Shown: positions 1 through 13,740, numbered from the stretch's first letter. The stretch: 64,000 bases of DNA from Cololabis saira (GCF_033807715.1 NC_084599.1:8202125-8266124), one strand, 5' to 3'. Notes: a model not told the origin generated them from the sequence alone. A program made the numbers and translations.

Positions 1-650
1 GGCAGGAGTTGGAAGGCGGCTATGAATTTCCTCTCGAATGAAAACAGTCTTAACAAGCTCAACAGAGCTGTGACTCTTAGTCAGCTCGGCAACAGCGCTG
101 ACAAGAAACCTGGGGTTGTTCTTATTTCCCTCGATTAATGGTGAATAATAAGCAGTTCTAGGTTTGTGAGGATCTCTCTTACACGTTAAAAGGCTATCTT
201 TCCAGACAGTGTGACATTCTTCCCACTCAGTGGAACATCATAACCTTTCCATCTGTCTTGAAGTCTGCTTTAAAGTACACAGCTCCGAATTAAAGCATGG
301 AGCCAGCCTTCTCCGTCTGGTTAGTCTTTCTCAGAGGGGAAACTTTGCCAAATGCTGTCCGCAGTAAGGCCGTATTAGCAACCTGTGCAGGAGTGGTGTC
401 TTAATATCCTTCATTGCATTGGGACAAGGAGGACAGGAAACAACAACCAAACTATTTCTTGGCAGCGCTCTTTGGTAACACCTAAGTTCATACACAATTA
501 ACCACTTAGCCATAGAAAGTTATGAGGTTTACCTAAATGTATGCTAATATGCAGTGTTTATATAAGTGGTTGCTGATATTTCGATATCTTAAATACTACT
601 TTAAAGAAGCATGAGGCTCCTTTTAAGAAATGAGACTCATTAGCGCCACC
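1..650. other. Unique intergenic DNA, nothing recognised
   Basis: AT-rich single-copy-looking sequence. Open frames are short and lack family motifs. I see no tRNA, simple repeat or transposon end. Confidence 0.5.
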
Positions 651-790
651 CTTCGCCACGACGGCTGTCGGGGGTACTGCAGCCAACAGTGAAGCCGGCA
701 CGGGAGAACGGGGAGAACGTGCATGCAGCGTCATGTGACGTCACATCCACAGGACAGCGCGGGAAATTCCGGCCCGGAATTGCAGCACAT
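651..790. promoter_or_regulatory. CpG-rich patch with CRE and NF-kB-like sites
   Basis: This is a short CpG-enriched patch in AT-rich surroundings. ATGTGACGTCACAT (733-746) is a perfect 14-bp palindrome centred on the full cAMP-response element TGACGTCA (736-743). GGGAAATTCC (761-770) fits the palindromic NF-kB consensus GGGRNWYYCC and lies 17 bp downstream. These words are seen directly. CREB/ATF and Rel proteins are the known binders of such words. That the patch is an active enhancer or promoter is inference. No TATA box or adjacent coding exon was found. Confidence 0.35.
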
Positions 791-2384
791 TTTGCAGCAC
801 ACAGCCTGTTCAAGGCAATGGAGAGATACACTAGAGGAATCATTCTTTTTGGTTTGGAACGCTTCATCTGACATTATTACTAGAAAACTTAAAACATATA
901 CGCATTTTTTTCATAAATCCTGCCTCAATCCTGCCTCAAGCTCCTTTAACTAATAAATATTATATCTATTATAATAGTCTATTGTTTTATTGTTTTAAAG
1001 ACGTATACTACAGGGGGCAGCATGTGGTAGAGGTGTAGCACGGATCTGTTCTAGCTGAAGACAAAATGTCAACTGCTCATAACTTCATTGCCATGAGTTT
1101 CTTGGTCTTTCCTTCATGAATTGTCATATATTATTTAGATTTTATGAATCCACACAGCTGTAGATCTGGAAAGAAGGTCTTACATTGTCTACCATTGTAC
1201 CAGTAAAAGACATTGCTTTGATGGAAACATCTTAATTTTACATATATATGTGCATGCCACCCATCGGTCTTGCTGCATCCGCATACCATCAAAGGCACTT
1301 TGAACCTTCTTCCCTGATAAGAGCCTAAATGCTGTGATGTGGACTGCTGAGGCCAGCGTCAAAGATCAAATCCTCACACTGCTCTACCTCCTGAGCCACA
1401 ACACAGACAATCCACCCTTTTTGTTTCACCTCCAGCAAAATGACAGCGGTATAATGCCGCAATCTGTGACAACAGGTAAATGTAACAAGGCTTTCTTCTC
1501 GCCTGACTGTATATCTTTATCTGAAGTGTCAGATCTCGCGCCAGTGCTCATTTACATGCCCCTGGAACAGAATCATTTGGGAGCCAACGCAGCTTAATGC
1601 TCATGGGGTCTGTGGCAGACACAGTCTGTCACATGTCATCAATTACAAGGGTTTGAACCAAATAAAAGCAGAGTTCACGCTTGTAAAGTCTAAATTATAA
1701 AGACAGCAGCCTTTTATTTTCTTGTGTTTCAACACAGACTCATTATGAAATAGAAATGCAATCTTTTTATGTCTCCCTTGTTTTTTGTAAACGTACATGA
1801 ACAACAACAAAAATCTCCCATCGTATTTATTAAAACCAGTAATAATAGGAGTGTTTACCAGTTAATATTGCGAATTGACATGCGTTTAGCAGTGATGCTA
1901 AACGCCTGACTGTCAGTCAGGACATTTGTGTCACATTTAACCCACTTCTTCCGCTGTGCATTTCCATTCTCATTTCACGATTTGATTGACTACCACCTGT
2001 TTTGTTGCTTGAACTCTTCCCAATTTCCCACTGCGAACTACGCTAGTAGTAGCAAAGCAGCTGACCCAGAATTCAAATTGGCAACACGCAGCCATTCAGA
2101 GTGAAAGATCACAACTTAATAACAAATCCCCTTTTTTCCAGATTATCGAGTCACACGCCCCAACCCACCTGCAAGTTACACAAATGCTGGATTAGCGCGG
2201 GAAGCATCCTGTTGAAGGTCATAACTTTGAAAGCTGTGCTGGGTGCCATCAGGACGAAGACTCATATTTTTTGCCTCATGTCTGTGTTTTTCTTTTCGCC
2301 ACAGATCAAGGTTCTGGGTCGGCGCCGTCTCACAACCAAACACCAACAATCTGTGAACTTGCACTTACAATGATTTCAAAATAC
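791..2384. other. Unique intergenic DNA, nothing recognised
   Basis: No supported gene or repeat. The largest open frame (1334-1597, 87 codons) has no recognisable motif and is the size expected by chance. Confidence 0.5.
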
Positions 2385-2440
2385 CGCCTTGTCATGGACT
2401 GGTGACCAGTGTGTACCCCGACACTTGCAGAGTGGGCAGG
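2385..2440 (+). repeat. Small relic of a teleost tRNA-type SINE-like repeat
   Basis: The stretch reads like the GATGGACTGGCGACCTGTCC / GGTGTACCCCGCCTC segment found near the 3' end of a very common fish repeat family. Here it survives as TCATGGACTGGTGACCAG followed by GTGTACCCCGACAC. Only about 55 bp are recognisable. No tRNA-like head or GATG tail is visible. The family assignment is from memory of teleost repeats. Confidence 0.45.
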
Positions 2441-3199
2441 ACTTAAGCCTACTATGCAGTATTTAATGAGAGCCCATTTTTATGCATTCCATGTTCACAA
2501 GCTGCTTGAGTCTTAATGAAATGTCTGTGATACGTTTTGGTCAAAATACCATTGAGACACAATGCAAAAGTTCCCTTATCAACCACACTGCTCTTTGAAA
2601 GCAGCTGATTGGAGGAGGTGGCGTAAACCCTTCAACACCCCCCCTCTCTTTTGCAGAGTTTGTCTTTTTTTGAAAAAGGTGTAACTTTACTCTCCACACT
2701 GACCAGGTCCATCAAATACTGCATGATGTGAAGTTGGGCAGAGATGTATAAAGCTGCTTATTTCTCCTTTATTTTGGATTTGAGATGTCGCAGTATCCTG
2801 CAAGACATCTTTCCACACTTAGATGGCCTAAAACAAAGTGTCAGGATGTTTTTGGTTTGATAGTACTAATTGTTATCTGTTTTATAATTTATTAAAAGAC
2901 GTGTTGACAAATCTAAGAACATAAAGTACATGAAAGCGCCAGCAGAGCAGCGCGGCAGTCACAGCAACCACACAACATCTTCATTTAATATTATCAGGAC
3001 AGACTATATGGTATATTTTGGATTATTGGCAACGTCTGAACAGAGACTTTCATTAAGTTTTAGACTTTAAAAGGGATATACGTCAAATAAAATGCAATGT
3101 GTCTGACTGTCATTTGAATAAGAAAGACATGCCTTCTATACACTTCAATACAGCTGCAAACAAATGCCGGTAATTTCCTGCTCAGTTGTTTGAACTAAA
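2441..3199. other. Unique intergenic DNA, nothing recognised
   Basis: AT-rich sequence without a supported gene, repeat or distinctive motif cluster. Confidence 0.5.
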
Positions 3200-3420
3200 T
3201 GTTATGCAAATGCCCCCCTCACCTAGCTCACAGCTACACACTCCTCTCTCCTTCCTCTCCTTTTAGGTGGCAGCAAATATGTAAACAAATGTTGTTTTCA
3301 TGCATTTGAATATGATTAATTATCTCAGAGTAATCCAGCTGCACTTGTAAAGACTTTTCAGACGAGATTATGAATTTCAAAGTGACAACCGTGATAGATA
3401 GGAGCATTCTGTAAGTTGAA
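3200..3420. promoter_or_regulatory. Candidate conserved non-coding element with FOX and homeodomain words
   Basis: A pyrimidine stretch leads into a dense cluster of developmental transcription-factor words. These are a forkhead site TGTAAACAAA (3280-3289), the homeodomain core ATTAATTA (3315-3322) and an OTX/bicoid-type TAATCC (3331-3336). No open frame crosses the block. Motif presence is observed; enhancer function and conservation are inferred. Confidence 0.28.
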
Positions 3421-4989
<1,569 letters not shown>

Positions 4990-5287
4990 ACACAGTATCA
5001 TGCTCCATCATTCCTCCCTGAATAAAAAGAGTTGTATTCCATCAGCTTGTACAGTCTGCACACAAACCAAATCCATTTAAAATCCAGCCACACTTTTCAC
5101 CAAAATACTGACTTATAGTACACTATTGCATCTGCTTTATGGTCACACAGGTTAAGTAAATGTTGGTATATGTGGCTGGAAAATACATTAACTCTTAATA
5201 AAATATTTTTGAATCTTTGGGGAATTTTTTGTGCACATTTATGAAGCATAAGAACATATGACTGCTAGTCTTCAGCAAAGGCATTAT

Positions 5288-5307
5288 ACACACACACACA
5301 CATATAC

Positions 5308-5365
<58 letters not shown>

Positions 5366-5396
5366 CATATATACATACATACATACATACATACAT
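5288..5396 (+). repeat. Compound microsatellite (CA)n-(TA)n-(CATA)n
   Basis: A short CA run (5288-5302) is followed by an uninterrupted TA run of about 46 bp (5314-5359), then a mostly CATA tetranucleotide block to 5396. The order suggests stepwise conversion of one dinucleotide into another by slippage plus point mutation. Tyr/Ile/Cys/Val-repeat frames across it are artefacts. Confidence 0.95.
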
Positions 5397-7539
5397 GTAT
5401 GTTAAGTAACTAGCATAACATAAAAGCACAATCTGTGTTACATAGATGCTTCTTCTCCATCATTGTGAGTCTTTACGTTACTTATCCTCAGCAACTTACA
5501 AACTTACTATAAGCTTCAAAGTATGTGGACAACGCCAAGAAAATCTGAATATTCTCCTGAAAGCTCTCCAGCTCCGGCAGGAGTACATCTGCTACTAGTC
5601 CATTATAGACATGACACAGGTGCCCCCTCCTCCTCCACCACCACCACCCTCACTCAGCCCCTCAGAAGAAGGTAGGGATGTCGGGTGTGGAGGGGGGAAG
5701 CGGCTTTGAGGGGATTCTTTATGCAGCTCTGTGTATTGCTTTCATGTTGTCCACCCGGTAACTAAGTTGGGTTGCTGGGGGCAATGGCTAATTCACACCC
5801 TCAGATCACGAGCATGAAATGAGAGAGCAGGGAGCGCTAAAGCCCTGGGGTTAATGACAGCTCCATGGCACTAACCACCCAACACCCCCTTCACATGAAA
5901 TCTGCAAAAATGGTTTCCTTTTTAGATGATCCCCAGAATCTCTCGGCAGAGGGGAAGAGGCTGGAAACGCCGGAGATAGAAGGCCTGATTTAGGAAATGG
6001 TTCGGGAGAGAGCGAGTGCTCACGCTGTCCAGTTTTGTTTTTCAAAGCGTTTTTTTTTGTCTGCCGTCTTACAGACATTTTGCTGTAAGTCAAACATCTG
6101 TGCCGTTCTTTGTGTTGGCCTGATGCAAGATGTGAGAATGGACACAGCAGGCAGCCCACACACAAGCTGGTTTGTCATGATGGAGGCTGTTTTTTACGGA
6201 GATCAGCAAAATAAAGAAATAAATATTTAGGGAAAAAAAGAATACAAGTGTGAAGGACTTTAAAAATCTTTTACTCCCAAGTCGAACAAGCATGCCTCCC
6301 TTCCCTTTCAATGCAGCACCACCACCCTTCACCACCCTTCACCCCCCTCCAAAAACCCCTCTTTAAAGTTATTTCAAATATCCCAGCATGGCTTTGAGAA
6401 ATCTGTTTGTTTGAGGGCAGCATTAGATGTGACCAGCGTTTTATTGTGACATAAAACCGCATTTCTTCCTTGGCAGATTAAAAATAAAATCGGTTAATAA
6501 GAAAAGCTGTCAGCAGCAGAAAATGGCTGACATAATCCGTTTATCCTCCAAGCAATAAAGATATTGGTCCTTGGGAGTCTATCTTTCCTCTTATGTTATT
6601 TCGCCCAAAACATTATCTTCTATGCATTCAGATGGATTAAGAAGTCATAAGGGAGATAGAAAGAAAATGACAGATACAAAAAAGTATATAATATCCCTTT
6701 CATTCTGCATCACGCTCATTCAGAGGAAGGTACTCAATCTTTCCTTAAGTAAATGAATAAATAAAAACACAGAAGCATGGAAGAAAAGGGAAAGAGATGA
6801 CAAGCAGTTATCCGGTGCATGTGATGGGGAGAGATTACAGAAACTAGAAGGGTCAACAAAGCAGAAGAACCAAGTGGATTGACTTCAACTCGGGCAAAGA
6901 TGGAACCATCTCCCTTATACTCTCTACTCATCCAAGGTGAAGTGCAGATAACTCACACAAATTAAGTGTGAGCAAGTTGGATTGGACGAATACACGACGA
7001 CTGCTGTGTAAAAAAAGCACTAATGCCGACTTTAGCATCATAAACAGAATTTATTGTGAGAACCTCACAGGCTTATCTCACCTAATTCCACATGGCATCA
7101 TGATCTTACATGAGGCGGAAACAGTCAGTTTACCTCTTTACTCCTGATACTCACTGGGTTTTCTAAGCTTTTATTTCACAACCAATTTTACAGTACTGGG
7201 GTTTTGTCACAATATATGAGACATGACACAAGACAGGTATCTATAACTGTTGTTTTTATCCTATCTGAGAGAAAGCAGGAATCCACTGAGGGTTTTCAGA
7301 GATGAGCTGCTCCCCCGAGACTCCATGACTGACAGATAAAGGCACAAGCAGAGCAACCATGTGGTCAGAGATGTGAGGCCGGTCATGAACTACTGATTTG
7401 AATCAATGTGGGCCAATGGGACCGTGCTGGGACGCAGGGGCTGCTGATGGTTTGTGAATGATGAAGGGGGTGGAGACGTCTCTGAGTGGCAGCCAACGTG
7501 TGCCGCAGTATGAGCACTGAACTCAGACTCTGTTCTGTT
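5397..7539. other. Intergenic DNA with low-complexity patches
   Basis: No supported gene. There is a short CCT/CCA-rich patch at 5624-5650 and a pyrimidine-rich CCACCCTTCA tandem patch at about 6318-6355. The rest looks unique. Confidence 0.5.
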
Positions 7540-8040
7540 TAATCATGTTGGCTTGGCTGGTAATGAAATTTGATTATGCCTCTAAAGGCAGTTACGACAG
7601 GCGGAGGCCGGGGTGGAGGGGTGAAATATTAATATCTTCCAAGATTATGCATGAAACTCCGGTGTGTAATTTTCCCTCTCCCCTTGTCCACCACTGAAAT
7701 GTTAGTAGTTCATCATTAACATGGAAGTTTTGCATTTCCATTTGTCTTTTTAGTGCAAGATGTGATATGATTAATGCAGGCATTGATTCATTAGTTCATC
7801 ATCAATGTGGTTTTAACTGATCACAACAGATCCATCATGCGCTACACAGGGCCCCGCAGAGGAGATATACACTCAGCACGCTCACGGGGCTATCTGCTGA
7901 TCTGTTGAGGCTGGCTCTTATGGGAGGGCAGAGGCCCATAACTCACAATGCTTTGAGTCCCAGCCCACCACACTGAATGAGCTGCTATTGTGTTTATCTG
8001 AACAGCCAGCTATTAAGGCACCATCACTTTCATTTGGAAG
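7540..8040. promoter_or_regulatory. Candidate conserved non-coding block
   Basis: Moderately AT-rich unique DNA with closely packed homeodomain-like words (TTTAATCA, TGATTATG, ATGATTAATG, CATTGATTCATTAG), with no open frame of note and no repeat signature. The texture resembles vertebrate developmental enhancers. Conservation cannot be tested here. Confidence 0.22.
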
Positions 8041-8982
8041 TGGGAAAAAAAAATCATTCAACTGGCCAGAAAAATATTAAAAATCAGAGAATTACAATGT
8101 GAATATTATGTGACGTATTCACTGAACTTGATGCATCAAGTTTTCAACCAGGTTGGTGAAGTAGCTAACTTGCCAGTGGTAAAGCTGAAATCACATACAC
8201 AAGTCCCCTTTTATAGGAACTAAAAGGTTTTGTTGTAAAATTGTTGTCTCGTATGTTTATACATTACGGGAGCTTTTCCTTCCCACAGTCGCCTGGTTCT
8301 TGCTGAGGACAAGGGATTGTGTCCAAGAAAGGTTTTGATGCAATCTGTTGGTTTTTCTTTATTTTAATTGATTATTTTTTTATTGGCTTTGTATTAATTG
8401 GACTGATTTGGAACGAGTTGAGCTGTAGTGTGGAGGTGCCTTGAAATGATTTGGCATTTATATAAATCGCTGGTCATAAAACTGGTCATGTCAGAATGAG
8501 GAGCCTGATACATTTGTATTTTTATATATTTTTCCATGATTAGCAACAGTGTTCTGACTCCTATCAGTGACTGAAGTTATGTTTTCCCCCTGGTGGTGAT
8601 TTTGAGTTACTGCAGTTTAATTATCAGAGCGCATGCACAGACTACACAGTGCTCCACCACAGAGAGTTGGTTATCTGAGCCTTGAAGTGGAACCAACAGT
8701 GAGTATGTTTGAGAATGTTTGTTTTAGTTGTTTGTGGCACTGTGATCTTAAGGATAGTGTTGACGTTTGTTTTGAGTTATAAAAAACCATGCTAACGATC
8801 CTAATGCTAATCATGATGCTAACTGCTAGCATGAGGCTAGTTTAGCTGCTGTGGCTAATTCAGTTCTTTGTGAAGCCTCATTTGTATGTTATTGTAGTTT
8901 ACTGTGCTTATGCTCTGCTATGTTACTTACCTGTAAAAGCATAGGCTTCTGTAAAAAAGGTGACTTTATTTAATAGAGTATT
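8041..8982. other. Intergenic DNA; latter part may be an old interspersed repeat
   Basis: From about 8590 the text (CCCCCTGGTGGTGA, then runs of GCTAA/GCTAG words) resembles repeat-derived DNA that I cannot assign to a family. It continues on the other side of the MITE at 8989-9325, to roughly 9620. If it is a repeat, it is older than the MITE. Confidence 0.3.
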
Positions 8983-9331
8983 GTATTTTACGGAGCCCCT
9001 TTGGTGACATTTGAAAAAAATAAAATAATGCTTGGCCTCGCAATCATAACTCGTGGCCACGCATTAATGACTCGTGGCCACGAGATAATCAATGCATGGC
9101 CACGAGTCATTAATGCGTGGCCATGAGATATTAACTCGATGAGATAACACAAGATGTTAACGCATTATTTTGAAAAAAATAAAATAATGCGTGGCCACGC
9201 ATTAATAACTCGTGGCCACGAGATAATCAATGCGTGGCCACGAGATATTAACTCGTGGCCTGAGTTATGAATGCGTGGCCACGCATTATTTTATTTTTTT
9301 CAAATGTCACTAGAGGGGCTCCGTAGTATTT
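8983..9331. mobile_element. 337-bp MITE with internal GTGGCCAC palindrome array and 6-bp target duplication
   Basis: The terminal inverted repeats are 43 bp (8989-9031 and 9283-9325) and differ at 2 positions. Both begin TACGGAGCCCC. The element is flanked by an exact direct repeat GTATTT (8983-8988 and 9326-9331), read as the target-site duplication. The interior carries about ten GGCC-centred self-complementary cores at 20-22 bp intervals, alternating between CTCGTGGCCACGAG and GCGTGGCCACGC types. A third partial copy of the inner inverted-repeat end lies near 9161-9190. There is no coding capacity, so it must have been mobilised in trans. The superfamily is undetermined: a 6-bp duplication does not fit Tc1/mariner (TA) or typical hAT (8 bp). 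Confidence 0.85.
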
Positions 9332-9896
9332 ACCTGATTTATAACCTGGAAAGGAAGAAAAAGTGTAACCAGTGTTGTTGCATGTATTAATCTCATTTGT
9401 AACATTGTGTTTATTTCATTGTGTTGCAGTTTTACAAAAAATGACAGAGAAGATTCAGTAAAGCAACTTGAGTCAAATCTACTCGGTCTCTAAAATTTGT
9501 TTGCTATCTGCCAGCCAGGCCAGAATAAAGAGTAACATTATTAGTTACAAATATTTTGAGTTTCATCCATTAGCTGTAACGGTGGCCATCACTTGTGTAG
9601 AAAAATGAAGATCTGTTAAACCTCCCCACTAACAACATCATGAGTGTTGTTCCCTGTCACGCACCTGCAACACACAATGAACCATCATATTGGAAGTCCT
9701 GGAAAGTCTATGATAATATAATCCTGTTATATGTCTTTCTGTGAAATCAAAGTAATGAGCATATTTCCCACAGCCACATATAAGAACTTCCACCTCATGC
9801 TAACTGCTCTGTGTTCCTGCATGTTGTGCTGCAACTTGTTTGGGAAAACTTCACATAAAAATAATGCTTTTAGGGTAAAGGCGATGAGGCGAAAGT
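9332..9896. other. Intergenic DNA, nothing recognised
   Basis: Continuation of the sequence interrupted by the upstream MITE. No gene or named repeat is supported. Confidence 0.4.
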
Positions 9897-10195
9897 TATT
9901 CATTCAGCACCAAATCACAACAAAGACATCTCCAAGCGCCTCACACCAAATTTACATACAGTCCAATAAATATGATCCAATCCAGCCCGATAACATTCCA
10001 GTTCAATCCAATTCACTGTAATGCAGGTATAATCCGTAATATCAGACTTGGTTGTGTCCTGAGCACATTCTGAGCTGGTTCCACGAGAGAAGAGCCCAAT
10101 AACTGAAGGCTCTGCCTGCAGTTTACTTTTGGAAACTCTACGAGCCACGAGAAAACCTACAGGTGTGAGCAAAGTGCTTTATGGGATGATATGTA
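9897..10195 (+). repeat. Teleost interspersed repeat, copy 1
   Basis: It contains the hallmark phrases of a very common teleost repeat family: CACCAAATCACAACAAAGAC, a series of CAATCCA words, GAGCTGGTTCCACGAGAG, then AACTGAAGGCTCTGCCTGC and GCAAAGTGCTTTATGGGA. The order matches the family as I remember it. The 5' part is the same family as the repeat at 30691-30850. The transposition class is not assigned. Confidence 0.65.
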
Positions 10196-11490
10196 TAAAG
10201 ATTTAAGGTGGGGAAATATTATATCTGGGTTGCGGTACTGCAATCTTGATGCAACAAATGCATGGATAGTTTTTATCCATTATTCTGAGGAAGGATTTTT
10301 CACATTTTACAATGTTGTAATGCTAAGAGAAAGCAGACACATGTTTTTATTTGTGATATAAAGCATACATCCTCCTCAAAATTAATTCCAAGCTTCCTCA
10401 CAGGAGTACTAGATGCCAAGGTAATGTCGTCCAGAGTTATAAAAAGACTATACAGTCTATTTCCCAAGTACAGAGGTCTAGAGGCAAAAAAAACAAGACC
10501 CCTCACCTCCACCACAACAAAAGCAATATGTTAATATTGGTTAAAGATTATTGGGGACAAAAAGCCCAAGTAGTCAAAGAGAACACATGTAAGTGTTTAA
10601 ATGTATAAAGACAAAGGTACATTTTAAATGTATTCTTGGAAACACAGGATTGGCAGCGTTTCAGCAGCCAAAATGGTGACAGGCACCAGAGAGGGAACTG
10701 AAAACCAAAAGCAAACACAGCTTTTACAGTGTTCCACTAGATTGGGAGTCCCAGCAAAAAGATGCTCGTGCAACAACAGGTACTTGACTAAATTATTTAG
10801 CATCCAAGTACTGTGAGAGCAGCTGCACACACAACCAGGTTCTGGATGTGGCAAGTGGAGTGAAATCATATTAATGTGTGTGGATATAGCTTCATACATG
10901 TTCTAGCCATGTGGATAAACATGTCACCATTTAAATTCATATGTTATTCCCTAAATAGTTGGAGCCTAATAACAGCAGCTATCCGAGAGACACAAGAAAA
11001 TAGGAAAATGCTAAAGAGAAAAAAAAAAAAAAAAAAAAAAATCGTATCTTTTTAACCCAAACTTGCACATTAATTGTCATCAACATGTATCTGTGAGGGC
11101 TGGACAACAAGAGAGCGTCCAATGGGCTTGAAGAGAGTCCAGAGTTGCCAGAGCATCCATATACATATACATACATTTACCATATGTTGGTAAACTTACT
11201 GTTTGGCAGAACATAAGACCGGTTACCTTAATGAAGGTATAGACGCCAATCTTCTGCACAGTTTTAGTGATTATGTCTCTACTGGTGCAAATTAGGTTTA
11301 CAGCATTATGAACCGTGGACAAAACTGCAAAAAGAAAGCAGGTCTGTCTGCAATTACTGTTCTTTGGATATAAGTACACTGACGTTGACTTGGATTAAGT
11401 CATCTAATTTAATATCTTCATAACTTCCTTAGGTTTTATCTAAGATTTGTGAATTTCAGGCAAAAAGGAGAAAGACAAAAATTAGACATC
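10196..11490. other. Intergenic DNA with a poly-A tract
   Basis: No supported gene. An A-homopolymer of about 22 bp sits at about 11020-11041. It could be the tail of a retroposed sequence or simple slippage, and no source gene is recognisable next to it. Confidence 0.45.
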
Positions 11491-12560
11491 AGAATTTGTT
11501 TTAGTTAAACTTGTTGAATTTTAATCTGCACCAGTTTGACAGAAGACCACATCATCACAGAAGGGACCTTATTGGAGAGAGGAGGTTAGAAGAAGTGCAG
11601 AAGTTATTTCTCCTGCTAAGCAAGCACAGTGGGTGCAGCGGGAAGTGGTGGAGAAGAGAAATACCGGTTGGAGGAGGTTATGGCAGGATCAGCTTCATCA
11701 ACAGATCACCACATGATGCGATTTAATCACCACAAAATCTTCAGTAGTGATGCGGCGAAGATCCAGTTTGTGCCCTCTGCCCATCTGTCAAACACTTCTT
11801 AACAGCATTCATAACCAGTCTTACGTAGGGGAGACGCACTCTTCAGCTTAACCAGGTCTGGAGGTGTCTCGCAGTGGCTATCAAGACCAAGAAGACAACA
11901 CCCATCTCTTTGCCTGCTGGAGTAATCAACTCTAATGTAGTAAATGCTTGCAAGAGAAGGACAGAGCACATGGGCTTCCTTCCACCAAGTCACATGTGGG
12001 ACACCTTGACCTAGCATGGGGCTGGAGCACGGGCATCTGCCAGTAACTTATCTTCCAAGCGAACTTTGGTTCCTCCAACAGACTTGATTCTTTGGTCCAC
12101 AGCGCTGAAGACAGTTTACATCCAGTCACTTTGGTTGTACAGCCTTGCAAACATGAGTCGCTGTGCCGCGCAGAGCTAGCTACAGAAGCACAGCAACATG
12201 GCTGGAACACCAACGACTGTCTCATTAAACTAGGATGGAGAGGTTTTGTGTCCTCTTTGACCATCAAAACGTTGTGTCTTCAAACACGGTGGTCGGGCTT
12301 TGTGTCAGCAAGTTGAAACCATTTCATAGATGTAGCTGAGAGATGTAGCAGGTGAATCTTGCTCAAGCGAAGTGACCCAAGCTGGGCTCACACTACAATA
12401 AACGCTTCGGAAAACTCCCACACGCCCGGAGTCGTTACAGCTATGTCTACCACTCAAATCACGGGAAAACTTAACATTTTGTGCCGTGGCTGTCGATTCT
12501 AAAGCAATATGACGTTTTGTTTTGCAGCACGACCACGAGGAAACAGTCACCTTTCCATGA
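11491..12560. other. Unclassified, slightly GC-richer block, possibly decayed mobile DNA
   Basis: Composition is higher in GC than in the neighbours. It contains overlapping open frames of 70-111 codons on both strands (for example 11932-12267 minus, 12305-12550 minus, 11511-11726 plus). None has a domain I recognise. No inverted termini or duplication were found. The frames could be broken pieces of one decayed coding region on the minus strand, but this is weak inference. Confidence 0.25.
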
Positions 12561-13489
12561 CTTCACGAAACATAAAATATCCATTATAAGGTCTATAGTC
12601 TAGACTGCTAAAAAATCTTTAGCTATAATATAGCTTCTATAACTCCCTAAAGGTACAAAATAAAAATGATTTGTATGCAGAAGTAGGAAGTCACTCAGTT
12701 AGAAAAGCAGCTCACTATAGAAGAACCCCTAGTGAAGCATTTACAATAGAGGTTTCAATACAATTCGCTGTACAAAAAAAAAAAAAATTGAACTATTAAA
12801 TGTAAATCTTGAACCATAGCACAAAAAAGGAAGCATCTTATATAAAAGGCTTGAACTTCTCGGTGTATTTTACTTTTGCTGTTATTAGATGATAACGGTC
12901 ATATTCAGTTCATACTTTTTGTCTTTGTGCCTGTGTAATGGAAGGAGTTTCAAATCACCGCAAGGGAGAAAAGATAAACCTTGAAAAAAGAAACAATTGT
13001 ACGAAGGAGAAATGTATTGTATTTTCATATTCATCAAATGCATAATATAACTTTTTATGCTGCCTTCCAAAGAAGAGAAGAAAGAAGGGGACAAATGTGA
13101 AGGCACAAAATTTACCACAAATGTTACATTTACAGTCAAAATAAATATCACAAATCCAGGAGATCTAATATAATGTATTACAAAAGGGAGACCTTGGGTA
13201 TTTTAAATTCAAAAAGCTACCCAAATAAATGCAGAACTTTGAATTGAGGGGATCATCTTTGCTTCAAAACTAGCTTCACCTCCCTAACTTCTATCTAAAC
13301 CTTCTGAGCAAACATTTGTGTGATTGAATTGATTTCAGAAGCAAAAGGTTCTGGTGAATTTCTATGCAGGAATAAATATATAATAATCATGTGCCTTCGC
13401 TTTATTTATAGTTGTCCCTTGAAGGATGCAGCCTCGGAGAAGAGCATGTTGACAAATTCATACGGTAAATAGCAAAGTGGGTGTGAGGT
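12561..13489. other. Unique AT-rich intergenic DNA
   Basis: No gene or repeat family recognised. There is a short A-run near 12774-12787. Confidence 0.5.
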
Positions 13490-13740
13490 GAACAACAGAC
13501 CATGGTCAATGCCCATAGAACTGCCTTCACTTTTTGTGTTGCAAGGCTGGACGGACACCGCGGCCGGGTTTCTGCACGGGCAAAACGGCCTGCCGGCTGA
13601 GATTGTTCTACGTGAAACAACACGAGCAGCGAGCGGGCGAGCGGCGCTTCGTGAGAAATTCAAATGCTGCCTGTCAGTCTCTGCACAGTTGCAACAAAGT
13701 CAGCATCATGCTGCATTAGCTGACAGCCGCTGATAACCAG
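13490..13740. promoter_or_regulatory. GC/CpG-richer block, candidate regulatory element
   Basis: About 250 bp with local CpG enrichment (the clusters around GGACACCGCGGCCGGG and GAGCGGGCGAGCGGCG) in an otherwise AT-rich area. Short frames overlap on both strands without domains. Regulatory function is inferred from composition only. Confidence 0.22.

Noticed and set aside
9030..9290. Regularly spaced short repeats suggesting a CRISPR array
   Set aside because: Repeats are imperfect palindromes at 21-bp spacing without unique spacers, enclosed by transposon ends and target duplications, in a vertebrate genome.
11020..11041. Poly-A tract as the tail of a processed pseudogene
   Set aside because: No recognisable mRNA-like sequence lies upstream on either strand and no flanking target duplication was found.
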